Of a stretch of 64,000 nucleotides of DNA, positions 28,851-38,663 are shown piece after piece. The stretch covers positions 1 through 64,000 of the forward strand of contig CAWHVV010000019.1 in NCBI GenBank assembly GCA_963832945.1, in the 5' to 3' direction. Numbering within the stretch: the stretch's first letter is position 1; each line of letters starts with the position of its first letter. Origin of the DNA: JAFEDN01 sp963832945 (GTDB taxonomy: Bacteria > Pseudomonadota > Gammaproteobacteria > Coxiellales > Coxiellaceae). The notes below the pieces were generated by a model, which was given only the letters and a program-made list of their open reading frames with translations, did not search any database and was not told the origin of the DNA. The position numbers and the translations under genes were made by a program.

Positions 28851-31097
28851 TTAAGCATTTTCATAATTATAATAGTAACGATATCGATATTTCCCATAAC
28901 CATAGGTCCTGCTTTCGCCCTGGACATTATTATAAATCACTCCCTGAATTTTAACGTTATTAGCATAGAGTCGCTTAACCCCAAATTCGATTTCTTCTGC
29001 GTGGTGCATGCCTGAACCAATTAATAAGAAATTAATACCGGCATGTTTAGCCACGATCACACCGTCTGTTACTGCTAAAATCGGCGCAGTATCAATGACT
29101 ACTGCATCATAGTCTTTGGAAACCTGCTCAATGATGTCATTAAACCGTTCATTCATCAATAATTCGGAAGGTTTTCCCACGAAAGCTCCTGAGCTTAAAA
29201 TATGTAAATTAGGACTTTCTAAAGTCTGGATCGCGTTTTGCAAGGACATTGTGCCGGTAAGCACTTCACTGAGTCCCGGCGATTTATTGAGATTAAAATA
29301 ACGAAATAAATGCCCCCGGCGAATATCGGCGTCAATTAATAAGATACGTTTGCCAGCGTCTGCTAAAATATAAGCAAAATTACTGGCGACAAAAGACTTC
29401 CCAATTTCGGGACTGATTCCGGTTATGGCAATGATATTATTAGTGCTGGATTGCAGACTAAATTGTAAGTGTGTGCGTAGACTCCGGAGAGCTTCAATAG
29501 ATAAATCGTGAGGTGCATTAAAGGCCAGAATATTGGATTGCCCAATCAAGCCTTTTTTCAGCAAACGATCAATATTGTTTTGTTTCTTGCTGTAAGGAAT
29601 AATAGCTGCGGTGATAATTCCTAAATTTTGCTCTATCCACAGCGGGTCCTGCACTTTCTGATGTAAAGCTCGCCTAAGCAACGCAGTAAAAAATCCACAT
29701 CCCAGCGCTACAAAAAATGAAGCTACTAATTTGAGAAGTGTTCTATTAGATAATGGTTCATCCGGGTTTTTTGCGAAAGATAATATACGGATATCGCTGA
29801 CTGTTCCGGCCGCAATGACTTGTAATTCTTGCATTTTCTTTGCTAAAAGTAGATAAAGCTCGCTCTTTACCCTTACATCGCGAGCCAGACGTAAGGCAAT
29901 TTGATCTTGTGCAGGTAGTTTTTTCATAGTCCCCTGTAGAGATAACAACTCTTCTTGTAATTTATTTTGACGGGAGTCTATTTCCAGGATAAACGGATGC
30001 TGTTGGGTATAATATTGCAACAATTCAATTCTTTTGAGTCTGGTTTCACTTATTTTTTTTTCGATATCCGCCATCTGCTCCAGAAGTATATGCGTTTCTG
30101 CAGGTAAATTTAATTTACCATTTTTAGCCCGATAATCATTTAAAGAGACTTCTGCTTGATTTAAAGAATTTTTAATTTGAGGTAATTGCTGGTTTAAGAA
30201 AGCTAAAGTCTTTGCGGCTTCAATAGATTTATTTTTTGTATCCTCCTGGAAAGCGACATTTGTAATCATGTTTATGATAGATACCAATTTTTTTGGGTCT
30301 GTTCCAATTAAAGATATCTGCAAGATTCCAGTTTTATTATTAATTTGTGATGAACCAACATCGTTTATTGTTAATTCTTTCTGTAGTTTTTCTACAATTT
30401 CATTGGTTGGAATTTTTTGAAGATGAAATTTGGCGCCGGGATTACTCATGAGTGAAGATATCAAAATACTTACAGGTATATTACTGCCCGGTTTACTGGA
30501 AGCTAACGCGCCCACGTGACCTGTAAGCAAGAGATGATTGTCAGAATCATATAATTCATAAGTATTGGCTTCCTTAGCAATAATCGTAAAATTTAATTTT
30601 AAAAAGTCATGAGGAATATTAAATTGGTTGACTTGAATTTTTTCGCCCCCCCACGCAAAACGCGATAGCCCCCGCCAAGGTTTAGCCAGGGCCGATGTTG
30701 GGTGTTTTTGAATAAAAAATTTTATTAAAGGAAAATATTGCGGTTCCGCAATAATATTCAGGTTCAGGCGATTTACAACAGGTTCTAGAACAAAACGTGA
30801 GCTCATCAAGGCTTTTTGCACGTCGCTGCGAGAAGCTTTCATGTCGAACAATGATGTCCCACTATCAAGCTGTCCCAGGTTAGTTGATTTATTTTCAATT
30901 TGAATTAACGCATTACTTTCATAGCGACTGGGTTTAAGTAACAAATAACCGGCTATGAAACAAAAAATAACGCCCGTGATAATCGTGATCAACCACTTAT
31001 CTTCATATACTGCTAATAACAAACTACGCAAATCAATTTCACGTTGCTCTGTCTGCGAGTTCGGTCTCTCAAACGGTGGAGTTTTGTCTGTATTCAT
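28851..31097 (-). CDS. wzc: Polysaccharide co-polymerase/tyrosine autokinase (Wzc-type)
   Basis: 748 residues. A Wzz domain comes first: a transmembrane helix WLITIITGVIFCFIAGYLLL near residue 35, a long periplasmic helical region, and a second helix near 455 (LLKLVASFFVALGCGFFTALL). A cytoplasmic BY-kinase domain follows with Walker A GISPEIGKS, Walker A' ILLIDADIRRG and Walker B YDAVVIDTAPI. The tail has eight tyrosines within its last ~17 residues (TYGYGKYRYRYYYNYENA), the expected autophosphorylation cluster. It controls chain length and export with Wza and is dephosphorylated by Wzb, both encoded just upstream. Confidence 0.93.
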   Translation of the reverse strand: MNTDKTPPFERPNSQTEQREIDLRSLLLAVYEDKWLITIITGVIFCFIAGYLLLKPSRYESNALIQIENKSTNLGQLDSGTSLFDMKASRSDVQKALMSSRFVLEPVVNRLNLNIIAEPQYFPLIKFFIQKHPTSALAKPWRGLSRFAWGGEKIQVNQFNIPHDFLKLNFTIIAKEANTYELYDSDNHLLLTGHVGALASSKPGSNIPVSILISSLMSNPGAKFHLQKIPTNEIVEKLQKELTINDVGSSQINNKTGILQISLIGTDPKKLVSIINMITNVAFQEDTKNKSIEAAKTLAFLNQQLPQIKNSLNQAEVSLNDYRAKNGKLNLPAETHILLEQMADIEKKISETRLKRIELLQYYTQQHPFILEIDSRQNKLQEELLSLQGTMKKLPAQDQIALRLARDVRVKSELYLLLAKKMQELQVIAAGTVSDIRILSFAKNPDEPLSNRTLLKLVASFFVALGCGFFTALLRRALHQKVQDPLWIEQNLGIITAAIIPYSKKQNNIDRLLKKGLIGQSNILAFNAPHDLSIEALRSLRTHLQFSLQSSTNNIIAITGISPEIGKSFVASNFAYILADAGKRILLIDADIRRGHLFRYFNLNKSPGLSEVLTGTMSLQNAIQTLESPNLHILSSGAFVGKPSELLMNERFNDIIEQVSKDYDAVVIDTAPILAVTDGVIVAKHAGINFLLIGSGMHHAEEIEFGVKRLYANNVKIQGVIYNNVQGESRTYGYGKYRYRYYYNYENA

Positions 31098-31115
31098 TTA
31101 GGCAATTACCCCTTA

Positions 31116-32006
31116 TTATCTGTTGGTCATCAATGAATTGGTATACCAAATGGTTTCAATTGTCGGCAATATTTGACTGATCACGCGATTCCAGCGTACC
31201 ACGTCAGCAGTAGAGACATAGACAATGTCATGAGAGTGCAGATGAAAATTGGATCCGAGAATAAGTGCGTCGGGAGACTTGGCATCCAGCCAGTAGACAA
31301 CCGGATGATATACGGATCCACGAATCACATAGATATGGCTGGGGTCCGAAGTTTGCGGATCCACACCTCCTGCCAGAGAGATGGCGTCGGTGATAGACAG
31401 CGGTACGTCCGTGATAACTTGCACCCCGGGTTTGATTACTTCACCCATGACATAAATTTTTTGACTACGGAAAGAGGTGACTCGCACCTGCACCTGCGGA
31501 TTACGCACATATCGAGTCAACTTTTGCGTCAACCGCCCGCGAATTTGTTCAACAGTGAGACCGGATACAGGGACATTACCCACCATTGGGAAAAACAATG
31601 CGCCATCGGGACCTACCAAATATCCGTAACCATAAGTTCCGGCAGAGACACTTTGTTGCAGAATAAGATTTTGTTGCAGACCGTCGGCTTGCGGTGTTTC
31701 GGGTAATTGTATGGAAGGCACATTAAATTCAGGGTGATTCCAGACTTGAATATTAATAATATCCTGCGAACCTATGTAATATCGATAACCGGAGTGAAAG
31801 CCATACTGATTACGAATAAGTTCGGCACTAATGGGAATTAAAGTAGCCGCGACTTTCACATTATTAACCGGTGCTTTTACCATAGGTGCGGTATTCATAT
31901 TCATACCGGGGGTAATTCGGTCGCAACCGTTTATTAAAGTCAATAAACTGAGAAATAGAATGGCGTTATTTATTTTTTTATGGACGGATCCCACAGGTAT
32001 ACCCAA
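31116..32006 (-). CDS. wza: Polysaccharide export outer-membrane lipoprotein (Wza-type)
   Basis: About 296 residues. The signal peptide ends in the lipobox LINGC, so the mature protein is an outer-membrane lipoprotein. The poly-export domain (YYIGSQDIINIQVWNHPEF, then YLVGPDGALFFPMVGNVPVSGLT) is followed by SLBB-type segments (KIYVMGEVIKPGVQVI, SLAGGVDP). It would form the octameric export channel. The gene overlaps the 3' end of the phosphatase gene by 37 bases; a GTG inside the overlap is an alternative start. It is shorter than E. coli Wza (379 aa), as in many GumB/KpsD-like exporters. Confidence 0.88.
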   Translation of the reverse strand: MGIPVGSVHKKINNAILFLSLLTLINGCDRITPGMNMNTAPMVKAPVNNVKVAATLIPISAELIRNQYGFHSGYRYYIGSQDIINIQVWNHPEFNVPSIQLPETPQADGLQQNLILQQSVSAGTYGYGYLVGPDGALFFPMVGNVPVSGLTVEQIRGRLTQKLTRYVRNPQVQVRVTSFRSQKIYVMGEVIKPGVQVITDVPLSITDAISLAGGVDPQTSDPSHIYVIRGSVYHPVVYWLDAKSPDALILGSNFHLHSHDIVYVSTADVVRWNRVISQILPTIETIWYTNSLMTNR

Positions 32007-32425
32007 TCCCTGGTTGCTTGTTCAATTAAATGAAGAGTTCTTTCAAAATCCGCTAATGGTTTTTGAAAAGGGTCAAAGATTTCATATTGCCCCCATTTGC
32101 CTAAACAGTGTACCCTCCCGCAGGCACTGGGAAGCATATCATGAATATTTTGACGTTGCCAGGACTCCATGACTAAAATTAAATCTACCGCCAGTAAAAG
32201 AGATGTAGTGGCCTGCCGCGCCCTGTGTGCGGAGATATCAATTCCTTTTGCCAATAAAACCTTTTGCGCTAAGGGGTCTGCTGGATAGCCCACCAATGCA
32301 GCAATTCCAGCCGAACTGATTTTGGTTGATACTTTCCTGGCGGCCGCTTCCTGAATAAACAATGCTTCAGCCATTGGGCTTCTGCAAATATTTCCGGTGC
32401 AAACGATCAATATATTTTTGAACAT
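31970..32425 (-). CDS. wzb: Low-molecular-weight protein-tyrosine phosphatase (Wzb-type)
   Basis: 151 residues. The active-site loop near the N-terminus is CTGNICRS (nucleophile Cys9, Arg15), and the general acid is expected in the IFDPF segment late in the chain. It should dephosphorylate the Wzc tyrosine tail. It is the first gene of the leftward operon, with AAAGGAAA before ATG 32425. The 42 bases up to the divergent MFS gene must hold both regulatory regions; a TTGACT occurs there but I see no well-spaced -10. Confidence 0.92.
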   Translation of the reverse strand: MFKNILIVCTGNICRSPMAEALFIQEAAARKVSTKISSAGIAALVGYPADPLAQKVLLAKGIDISAHRARQATTSLLLAVDLILVMESWQRQNIHDMLPSACGRVHCLGKWGQYEIFDPFQKPLADFERTLHLIEQATRDWVYLWDPSIKK

Positions 32426-32467
32426 GAATTTAATTTCCTTTATTATGCTGGTTTAGTCAATCATGGA

Positions 32468-34009
32468 ATGATCATGGCAAATTTTCTGCGTTCACCTTGT
32501 GATGATGTGGTCATCCCGCCCGGCTCATCAGTAATAATAAAAAGGAGTTGCGAAAAATGGGTGCTGATAGTGGCTATACTTGGCTCCAGCATGGCATTTA
32601 TCGATGGCACGATTGTGAACCTCGCATTACCAGCCCTTCAAGCTTCTTTGCGCGCCTCGATCAGTCAAATCCAATGGGTAATAGAAGCCTACGCATTAAC
32701 GCTAGGCGCATTGCTTTTAGTCGGTGGTGCATTAGGTGATTTATTCGGCCGGCGGAAAATCTTTCTGATCGGCATCATTATTTTTGCCATATCTTCGGCC
32801 TGGTGTGGATTAGCATCGACAATTTTCTGGCTCATAGCGGCACGCACTTTTCAGGGTATCGGGGCGGCGCTTCTCGTTCCAGGTAGCCTTGCACTGATTA
32901 GTTCTTCCTTTCCAGAAGAACGAAGAGGCCAGGCCATTGGCACCTGGGCTGGATTTACCGCTATTACTACTGCAGGTGGTCCCGTTATTGGCGGATGGTT
33001 GATAGAGCATGCTTCCTGGCGATGGATTTTCTTTTTAAATTTACCGCTGGCAATGATAGTTTTAATATTTTCTATACTTTATATATCAGAAAGTAAAAAT
33101 GAACATCAGCCTCCGGTATTGGATTGGTCAGGTACAATTCTTGCAATTGCCGGACTGGGGTCCATAATATTTGCGCTCATTGAATGGGGATATGGTGGTA
33201 GAACGGTTATAATGTCGTTAATTGCCGGAATTATTCTATTGATTGGATTTATCTTTGTAGAGGCAAAAATAACCTTTCCGATGGTGCCCCTTTCAATGTT
33301 CCGTTCGCGTAATTTTAGCGGTGCAAACGTTATTACTTTCTTTCTTTATTTTGCATTATATGGTGTCCTTTTTTTTCTTCCATTAGATTTGATTCAAATA
33401 CAAGGTTACACGCCGACAAAAGCAGGCATGGCATTACTTCCCTTGATCCTACTGATGTTTTTGTTGTCTCGTTGGGCGGGTACGCTGGTAAAACGATTTG
33501 GCCCGAAACGTCCACTCATTGTCGGACCAGCGATTGCTGCGCTGGGGTTTGCATTATTTCTCCGAACAAATATGGGTGAATCGTACTGGATATCATTCTT
33601 TCCTGCCACTGCTATTCTTGGTTTAGGCATAGCGATAAGTGTTGCACCCCTCACTACGGTCGTTATGAATTCTGCTCCGACGGATCATGCTGGAGCTGCA
33701 TCTGGCGTAAACAATGCGGTATCTCGAATCGCGGGACTTCTGGCAGTTGCAACCCTTGGTTTAATCATGACGATGATTTTTAATCATCAATTAGTTAAAA
33801 ATCTCAAAAAATCAGAGACGCCAGTCAATATTCAACAGGAAGTTTTAAAACAGCGATCCCTGCTTGCAGGAATTAAAACGAATGATAAAGCTACTCAGAA
33901 AATAATTCAGAACGCATTCCTGAATGGATATGAAGTTATTATATTGCTTGCCTGCCTGCTCGCTCTCGTCAGTTCCTTAAGCGCCGCGCTGATTATAAAA
34001 CAAAATTAA
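32468..34009 (+). CDS. MFS drug transporter, DHA2 (EmrB/QacA) family
   Basis: 513 residues with about 14 membrane segments. Family marks are AFIDGTIVNLALPALQ in helix 1, WVIEAYALTLGALLLVGGALGDLFGRRK (motif A) and motif C-like GGPVIGGWLIEHASWRW. Such pumps export drugs or metabolites with H+ antiport; the substrate is unknown. Three possible ATGs lie close together (32463 out of frame; 32468 and 32474 in frame). It is divergent from wzb and probably not part of the polysaccharide system. Confidence 0.9.
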   Translation: MIMANFLRSPCDDVVIPPGSSVIIKRSCEKWVLIVAILGSSMAFIDGTIVNLALPALQASLRASISQIQWVIEAYALTLGALLLVGGALGDLFGRRKIFLIGIIIFAISSAWCGLASTIFWLIAARTFQGIGAALLVPGSLALISSSFPEERRGQAIGTWAGFTAITTAGGPVIGGWLIEHASWRWIFFLNLPLAMIVLIFSILYISESKNEHQPPVLDWSGTILAIAGLGSIIFALIEWGYGGRTVIMSLIAGIILLIGFIFVEAKITFPMVPLSMFRSRNFSGANVITFFLYFALYGVLFFLPLDLIQIQGYTPTKAGMALLPLILLMFLLSRWAGTLVKRFGPKRPLIVGPAIAALGFALFLRTNMGESYWISFFPATAILGLGIAISVAPLTTVVMNSAPTDHAGAASGVNNAVSRIAGLLAVATLGLIMTMIFNHQLVKNLKKSETPVNIQQEVLKQRSLLAGIKTNDKATQKIIQNAFLNGYEVIILLACLLALVSSLSAALIIKQN

Positions 34010-34060
34010 TTTATCGGGAATTTTTGGAATTTTCAATGCATTTAATCTAAAATTAAGAAC

Positions 34061-36670
34061 ATGTCTTCAAAAGAACAGCTTCGGCTCAATTCACAGGGAA
34101 ACGGCGATGTACCGCTTTGGTATAAGTGGGGCCCCTATGTATCCGAGCGCGCATGGGGAACCGTTCGGGAAGATTATAGCGCGAATGGCGATGCGTGGAG
34201 ATATTTTCCCTTCGAAGAAGCTCATTCCAGGGTTTATCGATGGGGTGAAGATGGCATAGCGGGTTTTTGCGATCGTTACCAGGTTATGATTTTTTCTCCT
34301 GCATTCTGGAATGGCAAAGATCCTATTTTGAAAGAAAGATTATTTGGATTGAGTTCACACGAAGGCAATCATGGTGAGGATGTCAAGGAATATTATTATT
34401 ATCTGGATGCGACGCCCACTCATTCGTATTTAAAATACTTATATAAATATCCGCAAGGTGAATTCCCTTATGAACTATTAAAAAATGAAAATGCAAAACG
34501 ATCTACTTACGAAAATGAATATGAATTGGTTGATACCGGTATTTTATCGAATAATCGATACTTTGACATTTACATTGAATACGCGAAATCCTCTCCGGAG
34601 GATATCTGTATTCGCATACAAGCTTTTAACCGTGGCGATCAATCAGCGCCTTTACATATTATTCCTCAAATATGGTTTCGGAACCAATGGTCCTGGGGAG
34701 GACAGCATTTACCCAAACCTGTCATTGTAAATAATACCGATGAATCTGGGCATATTTGTCTCCTCGCAGACGACTCCAAACTACTTTCACCTTCGAATTT
34801 AGCATTTGACTATCATTTAAAAAAACGCTATCTGTATAGTCTTACTGAGGGTAAGGTATTGTTTACTGATAATGAAAATCCATACCCACAACATTCATTT
34901 CATAAGTCTGCATTTCACCGAGCGGTGATTAACAATGAAAATTGCACGAATATAATGGAGAAAGGCACGAAGGCCGGCATCCATTATTACTTTAATAGTA
35001 TTGAACCTGGAGAATCAGTCACTGTTTATCTCAGGCTTACGGATTATCCATTACAACAGCCTTTTGCGGATATTGAAGAAATATTTGAAATTCGAAAAAA
35101 AGAAGCCGATGAATTTTACGAAAGTATTTATCCTGCCGGCGCCTCGGCGGAAGAATGCATGATACAGAGGCAGGCATTAGCGGGTCTGATCTGGAATAAG
35201 CAAATATATTTATATGATGTAAATTGCTGGCTAAAAGGCGACGAGCCTAAATACTCGCTTCCAGAAAGTAGAGTGGATATACGTAATACTCATTGGCGGC
35301 ATCTCAATACCATGCGCATTCTTTTAATGCCCGACAAGTGGGAATATCCCTGGTTTGCCGCCTGGGATTTGGCTTTTCAGTGCATCAGTCTGGGATTGTT
35401 GGATATGGAATTTGCAAAAGAACAGTTATGGTTACTTTTATTCGATCAATTTCAACATCCCAATGGCGCTATTCCTGCCTACGAATGGGAATTTTCTGAT
35501 TTAAATCCTCCGGTGCAGGCATGGGCCGCACTGCGTTTATTTCAAATGGAATATCAGAAAACGGGAAAAAAAGATTTCAATTTTCTGAAAAAATGCTATT
35601 TAAAATTGCTAATGAATTTTTCTTTTTGGGTCAATAAAGTAGACACTTCCGGATGTAATGTTTTCGAGGGCGGGTTTCTTGGTCTCGATAATATCACTAT
35701 TGTTGATCGTTCTTTTGATATTCCTCAAGGCAATACGATAAAACAGGCGGATGGTACTGGCTGGATGGGTATGTTTTGTTTAAATTTATTAAGGATTTCT
35801 TTAGAGTTATCCAAAATTGATCCTGACTATGAATTGATGGCGACTAAATTTTTTCAGCATTTTGTTTATATCTCAAATGCCATGAAAAAAATTGATTTTA
35901 AAAAATATAATTTATGGAACGAAGAAGATAATTTTTTTTATGATACTCTTATTTCTGAGAGTGGTCATAAACTTAAATTTGAACAGTTAAAAATAAGATC
36001 GTTAGTGGGGTTAATCCCATTATTTGCCGTGGATGTCATTACCTTTGAAGAACTGGAACGCTTACCCGAGTTTCAAAAAAACTTTTACTGGTTTTTAGCG
36101 AATCGAAAAGACATCACTGATGACTGTGTTACTAAGGTGGATGATGAAAATAGTTATATTTTATCTATGGTTGATGAGCATAAATTTCAAAAAATATATG
36201 ATTACATCGCTGATCCTGATGAATTTTTGTCTAATTTTGGAATCCGGAGTCTTTCTAAATATCATAGTACCCATCCTTTTATTTTTAAAAATGCGAAAAT
36301 TGGGTATGAACCGGCTGAATCTTTACATCGATTAAAAGGGGGAAATTCAAATTGGCGTGGTCCGATATGGTTTCCAACTAATTATCTTTTAATTGAATCA
36401 TTCAAAGTTTACAAAAAATATTTTAAATCCCGAAATATTGAGATTGAAGAATTTGCAAATCGTCTCATATCATTATTTAAAATAAATAATTCAGGGAAAA
36501 GAAATTTTTATGGGAATTTTCCATTTGCACAGGATGATTACTTTCGGGATCATATACTATTTTATGAATATTTTAATCCTGAAACCGGAGAAGGTTTGGG
36601 CGCCTCGCATCAAACCGGATGGACTGCCCTGGTAGCCAATCTAATAGATGAATTTCGTAAAAAATTGTAA
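34061..36670 (+). CDS. Glycoside hydrolase, GH63/MGH1-like (putative glucosidase)
   Basis: 869 residues. The N-terminal beta-rich half includes WGPYVSERAWGTVREDYS, and the C-terminal half is an (alpha/alpha) barrel with WEYPWFAAWDLAFQCISLGL, QFQHPNGAIPAYEWEFSD, GTGWMGMFCLNLL and NSNWRGPIWFPTNYLLI. This layout fits the bacterial relatives of mannosyl-oligosaccharide glucosidase and mannosylglycerate hydrolase, often annotated 'glucosidase'. The protein has no signal peptide and should be cytoplasmic. The substrate is unknown; compatible-solute or oligosaccharide turnover is possible. It starts 51 bases after the MFS gene and may be co-transcribed. Confidence 0.8.
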   Translation: MSSKEQLRLNSQGNGDVPLWYKWGPYVSERAWGTVREDYSANGDAWRYFPFEEAHSRVYRWGEDGIAGFCDRYQVMIFSPAFWNGKDPILKERLFGLSSHEGNHGEDVKEYYYYLDATPTHSYLKYLYKYPQGEFPYELLKNENAKRSTYENEYELVDTGILSNNRYFDIYIEYAKSSPEDICIRIQAFNRGDQSAPLHIIPQIWFRNQWSWGGQHLPKPVIVNNTDESGHICLLADDSKLLSPSNLAFDYHLKKRYLYSLTEGKVLFTDNENPYPQHSFHKSAFHRAVINNENCTNIMEKGTKAGIHYYFNSIEPGESVTVYLRLTDYPLQQPFADIEEIFEIRKKEADEFYESIYPAGASAEECMIQRQALAGLIWNKQIYLYDVNCWLKGDEPKYSLPESRVDIRNTHWRHLNTMRILLMPDKWEYPWFAAWDLAFQCISLGLLDMEFAKEQLWLLLFDQFQHPNGAIPAYEWEFSDLNPPVQAWAALRLFQMEYQKTGKKDFNFLKKCYLKLLMNFSFWVNKVDTSGCNVFEGGFLGLDNITIVDRSFDIPQGNTIKQADGTGWMGMFCLNLLRISLELSKIDPDYELMATKFFQHFVYISNAMKKIDFKKYNLWNEEDNFFYDTLISESGHKLKFEQLKIRSLVGLIPLFAVDVITFEELERLPEFQKNFYWFLANRKDITDDCVTKVDDENSYILSMVDEHKFQKIYDYIADPDEFLSNFGIRSLSKYHSTHPFIFKNAKIGYEPAESLHRLKGGNSNWRGPIWFPTNYLLIESFKVYKKYFKSRNIEIEEFANRLISLFKINNSGKRNFYGNFPFAQDDYFRDHILFYEYFNPETGEGLGASHQTGWTALVANLIDEFRKKL

Positions 36671-36674
36671 TTTT

Positions 36675-36751
36675 GTCATTGCGAGCGTGAGCGAAGCAAT
36701 CCAGTTCCCGCCAGCAAAGTACTGGATTGCTTCGCTCGCGCTCGCAATGAC
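36675..36751. repeat. Palindromic intergenic repeat (CATTGCGAGC type)
   Basis: The left arm starts GTCATTGCGAGCG and continues with AGCGAAGCAATCCAGT; the right arm is its near-complement and ends CGCTCGCAATGAC. The loop is about 14 bases. This hairpin motif is widespread as a dispersed repeat in many bacteria, including intracellular ones. It directly follows the glycoside hydrolase stop and may act as a 3'-end hairpin. Confidence 0.8.
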
Positions 36752-36803
36752 GAACTAAAATTGTTATGATATATGACATTTTTCGACATGTTCAGGAGGA
36801 ATT

Positions 36804-37724
36804 ATGCATAAAATTCCGGGTCAGCGGACGATCAGGAAAATCTGGAAGAGCGAACCTACTATTGAAGGAGCCGGAGTTCATCTTCGGCGTGCATTTGGAT
36901 TTCATGAATTACCTTTGCTTGATCCTTTTTTATTACTCGATGATTTTCGTTCAGAAAATCCTGCCGATTATAAAGCTGGATTTCCCTGGCATCCTCATCG
37001 CGGCATAGAAACGATAACCTACGTATTGGACGGCGATGTGGAGCATGGCGACAGTATGGGTAATAAAGGTGATATTTCAGCGGGCGATGTTCAGTGGATG
37101 ACGGCAGGCAGCGGAATTATTCATCAGGAAATGCCAAAAGGAAATCGCAAAGGCGAAATGTTAGGATTCCAATTATGGGCAAATCTCCCGGCACGTTTAA
37201 AAATGATGGAGCCGCGTTATCGCGGTGTAAAACGTAACGAAATTCCGCTGATAACCAGTCAGGATGGCTCTTCAATCCGGATAATCTGCGGGACAGTGGA
37301 TGGTACTCAAGGTCCGGTAAAAGACATTGTCACCGATCCGGAATATCTGGATGTGACGCTGCCTTCTGGTAAAGCCTTTAAACACCCAGTCAAAGATGAT
37401 TACACGGTCATCGCTTATGTGATAGAAGGCGAAGCTTTTTTTGATCCAGCCAGAATTCCTTTTGCTCATGATGCCGCCGGCGTCAATTATTTTGATATGA
37501 AACCTCCCTGTGCATGTGGCAATGGCTCTCTGGTTCTTTACGAAAGGGACGGCACAAATATTACCGTGACTACAGACCGAAACCCTGTACGATTTTTGCT
37601 GATGTCAGGAAAGCCACTGAATGAACCTGTCGCATGGTATGGGCCGATCGTGATGAATACTCAGGAAGAACTTCGAACAGCATTTCAGGAATATCAGGAC
37701 GGAACTTTTATAAAGAAACGTTAA
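36804..37724 (+). CDS. Pirin family protein
   Basis: 306 residues, two cupin domains. The metal-binding residues of pirins are present: HPHRG and the following EHGDS in the first motif, and GSGIIHQEMP later. Pirins bind iron; some are quercetinases, others act as regulators. No substrate can be assigned. A strong AGGAGG-type Shine-Dalgarno precedes ATG 36804. It is followed by ohr after 31 bases, and the two may form an oxidative-stress-related operon with ybgC. Confidence 0.92.
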   Translation: MHKIPGQRTIRKIWKSEPTIEGAGVHLRRAFGFHELPLLDPFLLLDDFRSENPADYKAGFPWHPHRGIETITYVLDGDVEHGDSMGNKGDISAGDVQWMTAGSGIIHQEMPKGNRKGEMLGFQLWANLPARLKMMEPRYRGVKRNEIPLITSQDGSSIRIICGTVDGTQGPVKDIVTDPEYLDVTLPSGKAFKHPVKDDYTVIAYVIEGEAFFDPARIPFAHDAAGVNYFDMKPPCACGNGSLVLYERDGTNITVTTDRNPVRFLLMSGKPLNEPVAWYGPIVMNTQEELRTAFQEYQDGTFIKKR

Positions 37725-37755
37725 CTTTTACTTTTACAACTCAGGAGATATTACA

Positions 37756-38202
37756 ATGGATAAAATTAAACCCCTTTTTACTGTAACAGCCACTGCGGTG
37801 GGCGGCCGTAATGGCCATAGTGAAACCAGTGATGGTTCTGTAAACGTGGATCTGTCTGTACCTAAAGAAATGGGCGGGCCCGGTAAACCAAATACAGTGA
37901 CGCCGGAGCATCTTTTTGCGACAGGTTATGCCGCGTGTTTTGGTGGTGCGCTTGACTTTGTTGCCAAACAACACAAAAAAAACGCTGCAAATGCCAGGGT
38001 CTCATGCTCGGTATCAATAGGTCCTCGTGATGGAGGTGGTTTTGCACTGGCTGTGAAAATGCATGTCGAAGACAAAAGTGTTTCACAGGACGATCTTGCC
38101 GCACTGGTGAAAGAAGCGCATGAAAAAATTTGTCCTTATTCACATGCCACTCGTGGAAATATTGAAGTGACATTTGAAGTGGTCGGTTATGCGGAGGCGT
38201 AA
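37756..38202 (+). CDS. ohr: Organic hydroperoxide resistance protein (Ohr/OsmC family)
   Basis: 148 residues. It has the two redox cysteines of Ohr, in GYAACFGGAL and KICPYSHATRGN, and the Ohr-type N-terminus with VTATAVGGRNGH. Thiol peroxidases of this family reduce organic and lipid hydroperoxides with lipoyl partners. CAGGAGATATT precedes the ATG. The stop overlaps the next start as TAATG. Confidence 0.92.
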   Translation: MDKIKPLFTVTATAVGGRNGHSETSDGSVNVDLSVPKEMGGPGKPNTVTPEHLFATGYAACFGGALDFVAKQHKKNAANARVSCSVSIGPRDGGGFALAVKMHVEDKSVSQDDLAALVKEAHEKICPYSHATRGNIEVTFEVVGYAEA

Positions 38203-38657
38203 TGAATATTTCTTTACCCCGAGAAGGGGCGATTGACGATGATGACTATCGCTTTCCTGTACGGATTTATTATGAAGATACGGATGCCGCTGGTGTCGTT
38301 TATCACACCAACTATTTCAAATTCGCAGAGCGTGCGCGTACTGAAATGCTGCGTCAACTCGGCATTGAGCAGGAAGCGCTGCGTTCTGCAACCGGCCATG
38401 CTTTTACGGTGCGGCGCTGCTGTGCTGATTTCATTCAGCCTGCGCGGCTCGATGACGATCTCGTGGTGGTGACCCGGGTTGTCGCTTTAGGCGGGGCATC
38501 GGTGGAATTTGAACAGGAGATTCTGCGTGCGGATATTATTCTCGTGCGCCTCACTTTTCAGATTGTCTGCCTGGGCGGTAATAACCGCGCCCATCGTTTG
38601 CCACCCGAATTCCGCGCAGCGTTCCAGTCAAAAGTGAATGATGAAGTATTGGAGTAA
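38202..38657 (+). CDS. ybgC: Acyl-CoA thioesterase, YbgC/hotdog family
   Basis: 151 residues. It carries the 4-hydroxybenzoyl-CoA-thioesterase-type active-site segment YYEDTDAAGVVYHTNYF with catalytic Asp, then a KFAERARTEML helix. YbgC normally heads the tol-pal operon and hydrolyses acyl-CoAs; here no tol genes follow, so the name reflects sequence rather than context. It overlaps ohr by one base (TAATG) and is likely co-translated with it. Confidence 0.87.
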   Translation: MNISLPREGAIDDDDYRFPVRIYYEDTDAAGVVYHTNYFKFAERARTEMLRQLGIEQEALRSATGHAFTVRRCCADFIQPARLDDDLVVVTRVVALGGASVEFEQEILRADIILVRLTFQIVCLGGNNRAHRLPPEFRAAFQSKVNDEVLE

Positions 38658-38663
38658 TCTTTC

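Noticed and set aside
31173..32172. Two + strand ORFs antisense to wza and wzb
   Set aside because: Wza and Wzb frames carry a lipobox, export motifs and a CX5R loop; the antisense products match nothing.
36675..36751. Simple rho-independent terminator after the glycoside hydrolase
   Set aside because: The hairpin belongs to a widespread dispersed palindrome and has no clear T-run; recorded as a repeat, though it may still affect 3' ends.
38202..38657. Start of a tol-pal operon
   Set aside because: Only a YbgC-like thioesterase is present; no tolQ/R/A/B or pal follows.
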